In this document: one piece after another, positions 25,875-36,356 of the stretch
How positions within the stretch are numbered: position 1 is the first letter of the stretch
How the letters are laid out: each line of letters begins with the position of its first letter
Assembly: GCA_024362935.1 (NCBI GenBank)
Contig: JANCRA010000007.1
Location: forward strand, 11,906,503-11,970,502
Direction of reading: 5' to 3'
DNA: 64,000 bases
Source of the DNA: Setophaga petechia
Lineage: Eukaryota > Chordata > Aves > Passeriformes > Parulidae
Notes under the pieces: generated by a model
Seen by the model: only the letters and a program-made list of their open reading frames with translations
Told to the model about the DNA's origin: nothing
The model's database searches: none
Translations under genes and position numbers: made by a program

Positions 25875-27431
25875 GTAGGTATCCTCTGAAGGGAGTCTGC
25901 TCTTCCCTGCCTCTAAGGCTTTATTTTAAAAGGCTTTATTTTAAAAGGCATTGCAACCTGGAACTCATAATAACTTCATCAGACCTGAGCACATCATGCA
26001 CCTCAGCCTCCAGTTAGGTATGCAATTCACAGAGCTCACAGACATCTGGCTGAATGCACCCCAAACACTGCCTGAACTCTGGGATTCCCCCCTACATTTT
26101 TGACTTCAAGTGGCACATCTCTGTCAGAACTGCTTTGAAATCACAAGAGGAGCAGAGCCTCACACATATCTTAAACAATTTTGCAGAGTTGCCTTGGGTC
26201 CAAATCCTGAATAGCTTGGTCTTCTTCCAAAGTAATAAGAACATCTGTAGAGGAAAGTACTTGTTTAAAAAGAGTATTAGAAAAAAAGAGATAAAAAATA
26301 CTGAGTTATTTATCTATGCAAGGAATAGTCTTCTCTGAGAACCACTGCTTGCATGCAGGAGATCTTTGTGCTCCAAATTCCCTGGATACCAGCTTGCTAG
26401 CCGGGCTCAAAAGTTGAACAATTTTCATTTACTTGCCCAAAACAGTTTAAGATTTTTTTTATCTTTATCTCCCAGACTGACCAAAATATTTACTGTGTAC
26501 TGAAAATTATATGGAAATTTTCACCCAGTATCTCATATCCATTACTCTCTGCCTTCATCCTATCCTTCTAGTGTGGATCTGCACAACTTTACTTAGAAAT
26601 TTGTGGGTTTGCCTCCTTCACTCTTTTTATGAAATCCAAGCATGATAGGTACCTGGTATAGTTTCCACTAAGCTCCCTGCAAGTTACATGTATTTGTCAG
26701 GGAATTACACAATAGTTTAAAAAAGCTGTTCCCTAAAATTGCATTCCCAGCTCATGTAACTCCTGTACACAGCACTGCTGCAGCATATGGCCATCCTGCA
26801 CATCTGCTTCCCTTCTGGCAGAGCACAGGCCCAGCACAGATTTGCCAAGACGACTGTGACATGCTTTAATAAATCCTATTACTAACACAGTAATAAATGC
26901 ATCAAAGAGAAGAAAAATTAACTTCACTAATTCCCTGTGCTACAATAGCACCAGAGCCTTCCTGGTGTCTGCCATGTACTCTGTCACCCAAGCAGCAGCC
27001 CAGCTCTCAGCAAGACACTGCTGCAAAAGCCAGTGTGCTGTTAAGCAACCATCACTGTCCAACTTCGCATCTTACAGTTCTTGGCACCCTCAAAATCATT
27101 TCAGGTATTAACCTTTCATTCATTACAAAACAAGCTACAAACAGAAAGAAAACAGTTTTCAAGGTTTTCCTCAGCAAGCACACATGGATGGAGATAGTGG
27201 CTTGATACCTTAAGTCAAAGTCAAACCAGAACGTTTAGCAAAAATCCATCCCAAACTTGCATTTCCTCCACACTCATAATAGCCTGGAGCCGTCACCAAA
27301 AGCTTTACAAATTCTAACAGTGTGAGAAAGAACCAGAGTACCTTGGTGCTAAGCATCTCAGTAGGACCCTTTCCACTGATTTCATCAGTTCCTGATTTAA
27401 CCACCTCTAACACCTTTCCTTCATTGACCAG
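25875..27431 (+). other. RAP1GDS1-like intron where SmgGDS exon 5 would be expected
   Basis: A 1,557-bp intron. In RAP1GDS1 a 147-nt exon encoding one armadillo repeat (GRSAVDQAGGAQIVIDHLRS at its start) occupies this place. Nothing in any forward frame here resembles it. A 15-bp tandem duplication (GGCTTTATTTTAAAA) lies at 25917-25946. The open frames at 25541-26338 and 26897-27205 are exon read-through or chance. Confidence 0.65.
25917..25946. repeat. 15-bp tandem duplication
   Basis: GGCTTTATTTTAAAA occurs twice in immediate succession, 43 bp after the donor of the preceding exon. It looks like a simple slippage duplication with no evident role. Confidence 0.9.
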
Positions 27432-27560
27432 GCAGCCTTCAGGAAGAGCTGGTGAAGGTTGGAGTGATCCCATCACTGGTCCGAATATTAACTGACTATG
27501 CAGAGAGTGAACCACTTGTCCACGTTGCTCTGTTGGCCTTGTACAATCTGGCAGACCTTG
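27432..27560 (+). CDS. RAP1GDS1-like: RAP1GDS1-like, armadillo exon (SmgGDS exon 6 counterpart)
   Basis: The acceptor is CCTTCATTGACCAG and the donor CTTG|GTAAGT. There are 42 whole codons in phase 1. The peptide begins SLQEELVKVGVIPSLVRIL and ends ALLALYNLADL. It matches SmgGDS SLQAQLINMGVIPTLVKLL ... VAFGNLAEL. The shared SLQ start fixes the acceptor at the first of two candidate AGs. The inner-groove asparagine is retained (AAT, 27545-27547). Joined to the exon ending at 25874, the split codon is CGC (Arg), so the transcript stays in frame without SmgGDS exon 5. Confidence 0.92.
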
Positions 27561-28664
27561 GTAAGTAAGGTCTTCTTTAAAGTTCTTCTTTAAAGTTTTT
27601 TTTAAGTTTCTGCATCTTAGAGCAAAATATCTCCCCACTGTCACTGCCTTTTCATGCCCACAGGTTTGTGGGCTTTGTTTTTGGGGTGGGGTAGGGCTGG
27701 TGTTTGGGCTTTGTTTTTAAAACACTGATATCTAATCAGGAACTGGCCATAATGTCTGGATTGGAGAAATAACTACTTTTTTATGGAGTACCAGAAATTA
27801 CTTATATTACATTAAAACAATTAAGTTTAACAGCTAGCTTTTGACTCTAAATGAAGAGATGGCATAACTTCACATGATAAATTGACAGTTTCAACTACTT
27901 CAGATTCAAAACTTAATTATTAAATAGAAATTAAATTTTAATAAACAAGTTTCTATACTTTACTAAAACACCTTCCATTTTCATTTACAGAATGTTCAAA
28001 GCAAAAGCATCCCCACTAATTTAAAATATATTTGCTATATTTTACACAAGTTGTGAGTAGTACTGGAAGGAAAAGACCAAGTACAAAGTTATTACCACTC
28101 TCCATATATGGTCTGGCTAAAATTTCATCTACTGCTTCCTACACTTAGGGGTATATGTAGGGAAGGGGATATGATACCACACTGTCACATTCTCTAAGGA
28201 GGTCTGTCCTTGTTATGTCTGTTCTATTTTTTAATACCATGTTCAATTGAAATGTATTCTATGTCAAACAGTGGCAAGCTTTGCTAGCATATCTTGCAGA
28301 TGTTTAAAATGCCAACAAGGCTAGAAGCACCTAATCAAGGCAAAAAATATACTCCTTCAGCAAACTGACATGTGCCAATTGTTATATTAAATAATCATAC
28401 TACAGATGGACTTGTACGAGTCAGTGAAATTAAGCCAGGATTAATTTGACACCTGCGAGGTCTACAGAAGTTACAGAGAAACAGTTAAAGAACCTGGGGG
28501 GAGAAGGGATAGAGTTCTGCTGTCTCAGTGCTGTCCAAAGAAACAGAAGAGTCTACAAAAACAGAAAAAGCCTTCAAAGACAGTGCCTAATCAGATCATA
28601 GAGAGATATCTTTAAACATTTAATCAAATAAAAATTCAAAATCCTGATTTTATCACATGCACAG
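27561..28664 (+). other. RAP1GDS1-like intron, nothing else recognised
   Basis: A 1,104-bp AT-rich intron. GTTCTTCTTTAAA is repeated at its start (about 27577-27597) as a small slippage repeat. No exon or mobile element is seen. Confidence 0.7.
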
Positions 28665-28790
28665 ATTCAGCCAAGGAAGCTCTAAGCATGACTAAAGTTG
28701 CTGAACAACTGGTGAAACAGCTGAGGAGAGCAGAGAGCCATGAGAGGTTAGAAATTGTCTTTGAAGTCCTGCAAGCACTTGCAGAAAATG
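28665..28790 (+). CDS. RAP1GDS1-like: RAP1GDS1-like, armadillo exon (SmgGDS exon 7 counterpart)
   Basis: The acceptor is TATCACATGCACAG and the donor AAATG|GTAAGG. The exon has 41 whole codons. The peptide starts SAKEALSMTKVAEQLVKQL, continues RRAESHERLEIVFEVLQ and ends ALAEN. SmgGDS has SSKEQFASTNIAEELVKLF ... REMIFEVLAPLAEN in the same place. No CpG is present in this exon, in contrast with the three CpG-rich exons downstream. Confidence 0.92.
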
Positions 28791-29487
28791 GTAAGGCTTC
28801 TTTTGGTCTGGGTGGAACAAGAGGAGACTGGGTACTGTACTGGTTTAAGCTCTGGGTTCCAAGTTTGCCATGGGATCCTGCTAACAGAACCAGCAACCCT
28901 TTCAGGAGAAATAAGTCCCAAGATCATGTGAGATCCTGGCCCAAACAGCACATGAGAAAACAAAGAAAGGAAGGAGAGAGTACCATTTCAATGCATTTCA
29001 GTAGATCCAAAAGACAGCAGATTCACACTTACTCTCCATGGTGGGTAAGAGGAAAGCAGCAACACAGATGATTTTTTTTCATTTTAAAGATCAGAACAAT
29101 CAGATACCAGTTCAATCCCTGTTTGGGCCACTTACTTAATTGTGGGACTTGCTGCTTCTTGTGAGTCTGTGAAGATGGATAATCTAAGCAGCAGTGCAAC
29201 AAGCACTGACACTGCTCCACTAGAAATATCTAGATGTCTGGCACAGATTTTAAAGACATGAAAGCTCATGACTGGCAATACAAGACATGTCAAAGACCAA
29301 TGCAGAAAGCTTTGCTCATTCTGCCTTGGTGTCGTCCTAGCTCCAGAAAGCTGTTACAAACAAAACCATAACAGGGACTGCACCTGAAAAACAACTGGCT
29401 AAAGTTCAAGGTTTCAGCTTTCTAGTTTGAAATGCCTCCACAAAGAGCCAAGAAGCTTTTAATGTGCTTTTACTGTGATCTCTACAG
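28791..29487 (+). other. RAP1GDS1-like intron, nothing else recognised
   Basis: A 697-bp intron. The open frame running in from the preceding exon (to 29071) is read-through without family similarity. No repeats were recognised. Confidence 0.7.
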
Positions 29488-29631
29488 ACGCTCTGAAAGT
29501 GCAGTTGGTGGATGCAGGTGTGCCAGAGGTGCTGTCTGAGATCCTGCTGAGGCTCCAAGGCAGTTCCCAGGCTGAAGATACATGCATTGTGAAGGCTGCA
29601 TCAGATCTCATTGTCTCTCTGCTCCTTGGAG
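29488..29631 (+). CDS. RAP1GDS1-like: RAP1GDS1-like, armadillo exon (SmgGDS exon 8 counterpart)
   Basis: The acceptor is TGTGATCTCTACAG and the donor GGAG|GTAAAA. It has 47 whole codons. The peptide opens ALKVQLVDAGVPEVLSEIL and closes KAASDLIVSLLLGG. It matches SmgGDS AIKLQLVEAGLVECLLEIV ... TGSDLMVLLLLGD. The acidic linker in the middle of the SmgGDS exon (SDKEDD) is less charged here (SSQAEDT). The exon ends in phase 1 and joins directly in frame to the exon at 33670. Confidence 0.92.
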
Positions 29632-32600
29632 GTAAAAAGGGGAATATTACAGGCCAGGTACACAAAGAATCAACATCCAAAAGTCTCTTTAGCAGAGGAG
29701 TTTCCATTACTGTTGGTTTCTTTTACTTAAACAGGGATCTATTCACAATCTCTTTTATCATCCTTGCAGGAATTCTTCTCAGGCATGACACTTTTAATTT
29801 CTATAGCCCAGTGCTTGTGCCTCCCAGTAACTTAGTTTATATTACTGCTAGGCTGTATTTTGGGCAATATGGATTAAAAAATAAAATTTCAAGAACTGGC
29901 CACTTAGACTGCATGCCACCACTCTCAACCCCAAAGCAATCAACAACATAAAGGTCTTCAATTATAAACCTTAACAACAAATTAAGTCATCACTGACTGA
30001 CAGAACAGTTCGGTTTGGGGGTAATTATAATCAGATATGAGATATTCTCTATTTCTCATAACACAAATAAGTACATACAGCAGGTTTTTGCTAAGAGCTG
30101 TGGCATCATCTCTTAGAACACAGATACTTGCACCACATCTAGACACTTGCAGGCACCAAGACTGGGCCAAGGTTTATTGCTAATTTTACAAAAGAAACAG
30201 TAAGGTTGGTTATTCTCTACCCTTCAAAGATGGAAAGTCACTGTTTGTGAGTGCAGAGAAACCCAACACTCTCAGATTTCACTACTCCCTGGTTCTGAAA
30301 TAGTTACTTTCTGTTCTGCAGACTAGAGACTTGCATACTTTTAAGTTACAGATGCTACTGATACTAAAACAATTTGGGGGGCATAATTGTAAAGAAAGGG
30401 GTGATCAAGTATGCAAGCCTTTGCAATTTTTTTTTTTTTTTTCTGAGCCACGCTTTATTAGAGAGGAGACTCTGGAAATACTTAATAGCAAATACATTTG
30501 TTAGAAATAAAAAACAAACAAACAAAATCCTTCCCACCAAAAAAGAATACCAAAACCCCATAAAAACACAAGAAAACCCCCCAAACAAACAAAAAGCCCA
30601 AAGAAAAAATCCACAGAGTTACTGCTGTTTTATGTTTTAAATCACTCTTAGGAAGGGAGGGTTGCTCAGACATTGAGATGGGAAAAAATCTCAAGATAAG
30701 CCATTTTATCTTTCAATTCCTATTATAGAAAGCAATGAGCCTTTATACTCTGCAGAGAGAAAGAGATATTCTTCTGAGCAGACTCCTGGAAAGCATGCTG
30801 TGCTCAGTCAGTCAGCAAAAGATCCCCCCCCCACTTCCTGCCCTATCTCACTGATAGCTACTGTACTAGCTTCAAACTCAATTAACAAAATTGCTCAACT
30901 TTCTGCATTAATAGGTATTTAATTATTAGTAAAAAATCTCTCACATGTGAATGCTAGTTTTTTGGGTTGGTTTTTTTTTTTCAAAGCAAGGTATCATCCA
31001 TCTCTTCACCTGCACCTCACAACCTTTCTATAGTCCCTTTCTTCCTTGCCTCATACCTTGCTCTGAATCAGTCATTGTGCATGGCTGATTCAGAGCAAGG
31101 TCCAAAGGCCACAGAAGTGCCCCCAGTGCCTTTAACTGGCTATTTCAATTTACTCAGCTCAATGGCTTGCTTTGTCACTCACTCTTCTCCCCCATCTTCC
31201 CCACAACAGCATGAGATGTTTCATGTGGAAGAAGTGAATAATCCCTCTCATGCCTCAGTGTGTGCCACTGATGTATGCACAGCTTTTAATCTGAGAGAAA
31301 AAAAATCCTATGGAAATCTGTTCTTAGCATCAAATGACTTCCAGGCAGTGAAAAAGATGATAGACAGCTTTTGCAGCTATGAAAAGTGGCTGTTCCTATC
31401 AGACTTTAACTATGAGCCATTAAATTGAATGTTCTGCTGCAATCCAAGCAAAAACTCCATAGGAGAGAAAAGCAATTTGGAGCTCTGTGACAATCAAAGC
31501 AAGGCAACCACTAATGGGCTCTGCCTATTTGCACTTTACTACATGAGGGAAAAAAAAAATGCTCTGACATTCTTCAGTTTGAGAGGTGGGGGAAGAGAGA
31601 AATTAAGTTCAATTAAGGTTAGTCTATATGAAGATCAAAATATTTTCCCTGTAGAATTTTATCTGACCAAAAGAGGTGACCTATTTCTATGGAACCTGTT
31701 TTTAAAGAGGACTGGGCAATTTTCCTCATATACTCTGATCTCCAAAGATTAGGACTAGGCAAGAGAACACTTCAAGAATGACAAGCAAAACCATCAGAAT
31801 GTATGCATAAAAAGGTATCAAAAGAATTGTGTGTGAGTAGAATCCTAACTATTTCACAGACTGACAGTTCTCTCATGAAAATATCCAACTACATTTTACA
31901 AGCATTTGACAAATTCTGATATAACATATGTAAGAATACAGAGGAAAAACAAGCTACTAAGTGAAATGTTAAGAGATTAAAGAAATAATAGGCACTAATT
32001 CAAAAGACAACAGAAGTGTCAATGACTTTGAAGTGGAAATAACATCCAAACCAGCAAAAGTGTTAAAATTACTAAGGCCCCTATTACATGCTATATATTC
32101 AAAAATTAGAAGTCTGTACACCTCAGTCGGTAAATTCAGCTAGAACCATGAGAAGTACTGTTGCATACAGGCAGAGATATAAAAGAAAGGCCTTATAAAA
32201 TCAATCCTTGCTCTGCTGAATTATCAGCTAAGCCTCTAAGCTCCCATAAGAAAGAATCAGAGGAATGAGAAGCTGTTAGCAAAACTAACTATTCTGGTAA
32301 GAGAACCATTTGCACCTGCAAAAAACAAAGAGTCTGTCCCATGAGAATCTGCAAAGAAAATATGTAAACACCTGGGTAAAGAGAGAGTCTAATACATACA
32401 CACACAGGCATTTTCTAACTAATTAATTGAGGGGAAAGAAAGTCATGAACCAATTAGAGTTATACATGAGCTCTTGAAAACTGTACCAAAATGAGCTGTA
32501 ACATTTGGCTTTTCTGCATGAAGGAACTGAGTCCCATCTGCTTATTACTGCAGCAAAGTACTAGAGCTACTTTTGGCCAGACCATGTATTTGCATGAGGT

Positions 32601-33669
32601 GTGTACAGTTCCACAGATAACTCTTGACTCCAGGTGAATGTGTCTTTCTATTTAGTGTTCACACTGTTTTGCCATTTTTAATATACAGCTTTCAGAAGGT
32701 AAAAGCACACAATAAGGAGATGTTCATGCGTGTCAAGCATGTACTTCTCTTGAGGCATAACAAACTGCACAAAGCAAAATAAAGTTATTTTCCAAATGGC
32801 ATCTTCAAAAGACTTTCTTCAGAAAGGATGCCATCTGTAGCATAGAGGACTTCCTTTTGCTCTTTGGCAGAACTTTCTCATTTCCTAACAAGGTGAGCTA
32901 AGCAGCTCCTGAAAACAAAGCTGCCACCTATACAGAGCAAGTTCTCAAAGACTGGAGGAGAGATCCAGACACACACTGACAAAATACTGCAGAGCATTGC
33001 TAGGCAAAGGGGTAGCTTTTTTGGAATGTACAAATCTGCTCTTTCACTGGGATTTCATAAGATCTCTCCAGGTCAACTCATTTTCCGAGCTTCATGTGAA
33101 TGCAACACAAATAGACTTCTCATTTCAGAAAATGGGTTTCTCAGAAGAGGCAAGAAAAACGTAGCTCTAATTCTTTCAAGGAGTCATTAATGACAATTTA
33201 TTTCATGGAAAACAAAGAATAACAGCAGTACAGAACTAGTAATCAGATTTACCATTGGTGGGTAAGATCCCTGGTTTCACAACAGTGTCTTAAATCAGTA
33301 GAATAGCAAAATTAAAGGAGCATTAAAACTGTTCTGGTGAGAAATGGAAAATGCCACTGGTATTCTACATGTATAGTGGAAAATAAAGCAGCACTGAGGG
33401 AAAAAAAAAGGGACTGGGGAACCTATGGTTTTGAATTTGACAAATTGTGATTGTCCCTTGAAAGCTCTCTCAAGCTAAGCTCCACTGGAGTCTGTCTGTC
33501 TCAGCATCAGTTTACAGGTAGCTGATGCTCACTTCTCTCTAAAGAGCTGAAGGTTGCAATAAACAATGCAAAAGCCATGAGAACAGCCAAGGCAAAGACT
33601 CCCTGAATTCTGAATTTACATCACTGTGTTTCTTACCTCTCTCACCTGCTTGGTTCTGCCTCTCTCCAG
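29632..33669 (+). other. Longest RAP1GDS1-like intron here; SmgGDS exon 9 counterpart not found
   Basis: A 4,038-bp intron. RAP1GDS1 has a further armadillo exon at this place (containing LQLAGALAIANFARN). I could not find a match in any forward frame. Contents include a T-run at about 30427, an A/C-rich tract at 30510-30600 and the hairpin at 31055-31101. The ORFs at 30967-31752 have no family similarity. Confidence 0.65.
31055..31101. repeat. 21-bp near-perfect inverted repeat with a 5-nt loop
   Basis: The left arm 31055-31075 (ACCTTGCTCTGAATCAGTCAT) pairs with the right arm 31081-31101. There is one T-G wobble or mismatch and the loop is TGTGC. The outer 17 bp are perfectly complementary. 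It lies inside an intron. A template-switch origin is plausible, and a transcribed hairpin cannot be excluded. Confidence 0.95.
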
Positions 33670-33804
33670 ATGGGAACTGCCTGCGGCTGTTCCAGCTGGG
33701 GGTGATCCACCAGCTCCTGGACCTGCTGGAGAAGCACGTGCGGAGCGGGGACACCTCAGTCCAACAGGCTGCGCTCAGCGCCCTGCAGAGCCTCGCTGTT
33801 CCAG
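33670..33804 (+). CDS. RAP1GDS1-like: RAP1GDS1-like, armadillo exon (SmgGDS exon 10 counterpart)
   Basis: The acceptor is CTGCCTCTCTCCAG and the donor CCAG|GTGCAC. There are 44 whole codons. The peptide begins GNCLRLFQLGVIHQLLDLL and ends VQQAALSALQSLAVP. SmgGDS has ANCIHMVDNGIVEKLMDLL ... HAALSALRNLAIP. The Arg-Asn pair of the groove helix is Gln-Ser here (33786-33791). The exon is GC-rich with seven CpGs in 135 bp, unlike the upstream exons. Confidence 0.92.
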
Positions 33805-33974
33805 GTGCACAGCCAGACACCCCTGACTCACCCACTGCCATCCTCTGAGCACACGGGGCATCCCTGCAGCCCTGTGCCATCACCAGGGCCAGTCCCTTGT
33901 GGTTTGAGGGGCGACTGACCTTTTCCCCCTCCCCTGCAGAAACATTTATTTGAATAATTCACCAGTAATTCCCT

Positions 33975-34379
33975 TGTCACAGACACATTTTATGAAAAAT
34001 CCTTTCCTTAGGATTTTTTCTCCTGAGAAGCTGAGAGGCCCCAGGAAGAAAATGTAAACAATGATTATCTGCTGCTGTGGAATGCAACAGGTGGATCTGT
34101 GATGGGTCTCACATGGTTGTTCCTAATTAATGGCCAATCACAGTCAGCTGGCTCGGAGTCTGAGAGTCACAAGCTTTTGTTATCATTCCATTCCACTTCT
34201 ATTCTTTGCAAGCCTTCTGATGAAATCCTTTCTTCTATTCTCTTAGTATAGTTTTAATATAATATATATCATAAAATAATTAACCAGCCTTCTGAAACAT
34301 GGAGTCTGATCCTCCATGTTTCATGGAGCCAGATCCTCGTCTCTTCCCTCTTCCTGGGACCCCTGTGAACACCACCACA
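33975..34379 (+). mobile_element. Solo LTR of an endogenous retrovirus, plus orientation
   Basis: A 405-bp element starts TGTCACAGACACATTTTATG and ends GAACACCACCACA, with the TG...CA ends of an LTR. It contains a TATA/poly(A)-like tract (ATAAAATAAT) followed by GCCTTCTGAAACATGGAGTC, which I recognise from abundant passerine solo LTRs. The family name is not certain. The flanks ATTCCCT (33968-33974) and ATTCCT (34380-34385) look like a target-site duplication of about 6 bp with one C lost or gained. A 9-bp inverted repeat (AAACATGGA/TCCATGTTT, 34295-34321) sits by a small internal duplication near the 3' end. No retroviral gene is present. Confidence 0.8.
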
Positions 34380-34664
34380 ATTCCTCATATACATAAAGAG
34401 TTTAAATATCATAAAGTGTAATCTCATTACCAGCTGCTACAGTAGTTCCATACTAATAGCACACAGCAGTTCAAGAAAAAAAAATCAGAACAGGGTTCAT
34501 AGCTTAAAATACAGAGAATGGGGTGGAGTCACCTGGTAGGGATGTCTAACTTTCTCTTCTATAAAGCTAATATTCATATTATACAGAACTAGTAAATCTT
34601 AATGTTCTTTGAAGTTGGATTTTAAAAAGCTCAACTCAATTGTAAAATACCAATATATAGTAGA

Positions 34665-35065
34665 TATTTTCACCCCCAACAAAGGGGAGAGAATGATGCA
34701 TCTGACTCCATCTTATCAGACGGCTAATTAATTACTTTATTATACTATATTATTCTATACTATATTACATTACATCTAAACTGAATCGACCAAGCAATCA
34801 TCTGCACTCAACTGCACAGCATTCATTGACTGTCAGCCAACAGTCCTAACAGATACACACGCTTGGCCCTGATAGGCCAAGGAAACAAAACATCATCACT
34901 TTGGGTAAACAATCTCCATAGTGCATTCTACTTTGGCACAAACACAGGCACAGCAAATGAGATAAGAATTGTTTTTCCTTTCCCTGAAGTTCAGAGAATG
35001 TGAATCTCAGAAATATTCTTGGGAAGATTGCTTTGCTTTTCTCTGTAAGGAGGAATGTGGCTACA
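34665..35065 (-). mobile_element. Second solo LTR, minus orientation (approximate ends)
   Basis: Read on the minus strand, the element begins near CCACATTCCTCCTTACAG. It has an AATAAA signal (TTTATT on +, 34736-34741), followed by GCCGTCTGATAAGATGGAGT and a CTCTCCCC stretch ending in GGGGGTGAAAATA. The region after the poly(A) signal matches the layout of the plus-oriented LTR at 33975 (GCCTTCTGA-A-ATGGAGTC), so the two are related families. Exact ends and target duplication are unclear. CCAATATA before and CCAACATA after may be the degraded duplication. No internal viral genes are seen. Confidence 0.65.
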
Positions 35066-36230
35066 CCAACATACAGCATTTTGATTATCTCTTCTGTTCA
35101 AGTTATTACAAACCATTTTAGATGTTTCCAAGTGTGTGGACACTTAAAATGCTATTCCTATAATATACTTTTCATCATCAATTCATAAAAATATCTGTAA
35201 TTTATCTGTAATATCTGTTAGGTATTCTCTAACAAAAACACTTCCAGAAACACAAACTCTATCACTTTCAATAATATAATCTGCTACCTGAACAAGAAAA
35301 ATGAAAGACACTGAGTGCAAATCCATAAACATGAATTAAATATGGGTGAACACTTGGAAATAGACATAGAAAACTCCTCAATTCAAGCATTGATTTTAAA
35401 AGATAACAGATGCTTATAAAAAATTTAAAAGTCATTATGATCTAGTAAAAGGAGTCAGTCTGTGCCACTGAAGAACAAGAACATTAAGAGCAAGTTACCT
35501 AATAGGCTGTGCTTCTCAATTTGCCCAATAAAAGGATGAGGGATATAACAGTTAATTCCCTCATTTCACTGTCCAAACTTTGTCACCACTCCCCCCCAAA
35601 ATATATGCAGAAGATAGAAAAAAAAATTGCTCTGGAGGAAGTAGCTTTTGGTAGTACAGTTAAGCAGTATTAAGACTCCTTGCAGACAAGCTTCTGATTA
35701 TTACAAGGGATTTACTGCACCAACAACTGGAGCAAAGACACAAAAATGAGGAGAGGAAAGCACAGAAACAAAGGCATGAACAACAGGGTATCAGTGAGCT
35801 CAAATACAAAAAGAAAATCCATTTCCAAGACATATGGTTGAGTAAATCACTTCTGCCCCCCAGTTCAGTTAGAGTGAGCTAGCACAGAACAGGCTTCCTC
35901 CAGCGACTGCCCAAGTGGGTGGATAATCTATTACAACTAGAAAAAAGAAGAGAAACAACAATGCTGTGTTTTATGTACTTTGTACTGGGCAGGGCTAAGA
36001 CCAAAAGTGACCAAAACTACTCAAGAGCAGTGCCTATGAAAGTTATAGCCCAAAAGAGAAGTCTAAGCAAACAGGTAGCCCTGATTTAATTTCTGAGCTC
36101 ACTAACAAGTTGGACCTTTCACTAGAAGCCTAATACAGCACACAATTCAGAACAGTTATGTCATATCTACATTTTCAGATGTTTGTGCCATTACTGAGCC
36201 TCACATCAACCCCCCTTTCCCATGTTGTAG

Positions 36231-36356
36231 TTGTCAGCAAGGTTCAGATGCTGGAGGAAGGTGTTGGCGAGCGGATCGAGGCGCTGCTGAGGTCAGAGAG
36301 CCCTCCTGTGCAGTTCAAGCTCCTGGGGACGTTACGGACACTGGCAGATGGTCAAG
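36231..36356 (+). CDS. RAP1GDS1-like: RAP1GDS1-like, armadillo exon (SmgGDS exon 11 counterpart)
   Basis: The acceptor is CCTTTCCCATGTTGTAG and the donor TCAAG|GTAGGC. It has 41 whole codons. The peptide contains VSKVQMLEEGVGERIEALL and then the most conserved run of the family, PPVQFKLLGTLR, identical to SmgGDS. Six CpGs lie in 126 bp. The conserved run is in an armadillo helix, and its identity argues that the fold is under selection even though the flanks have diverged. Confidence 0.94.

Larger units (their letters stand above)
33805..36230 (+). other. RAP1GDS1-like intron carrying both LTRs
   Basis: This 2,426-bp intron hosts the two LTRs annotated separately, about 285 bp apart. The remaining sequence, about 35066-36230, is AT-rich with no recognised element or exon. 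Confidence 0.75.

Noticed and set aside
26054..26338. ORF containing an FAEL motif as a possible missing SmgGDS exon 5
   Set aside because: No further match to the exon-5 repeat, no acceptor in phase 1 and no donor at a matching distance.
30967..31752. Two consecutive + ORFs (153 and 107 codons) inside an intron
   Set aside because: They include the hairpin, lack splice support and do not resemble armadillo repeats or any known protein.
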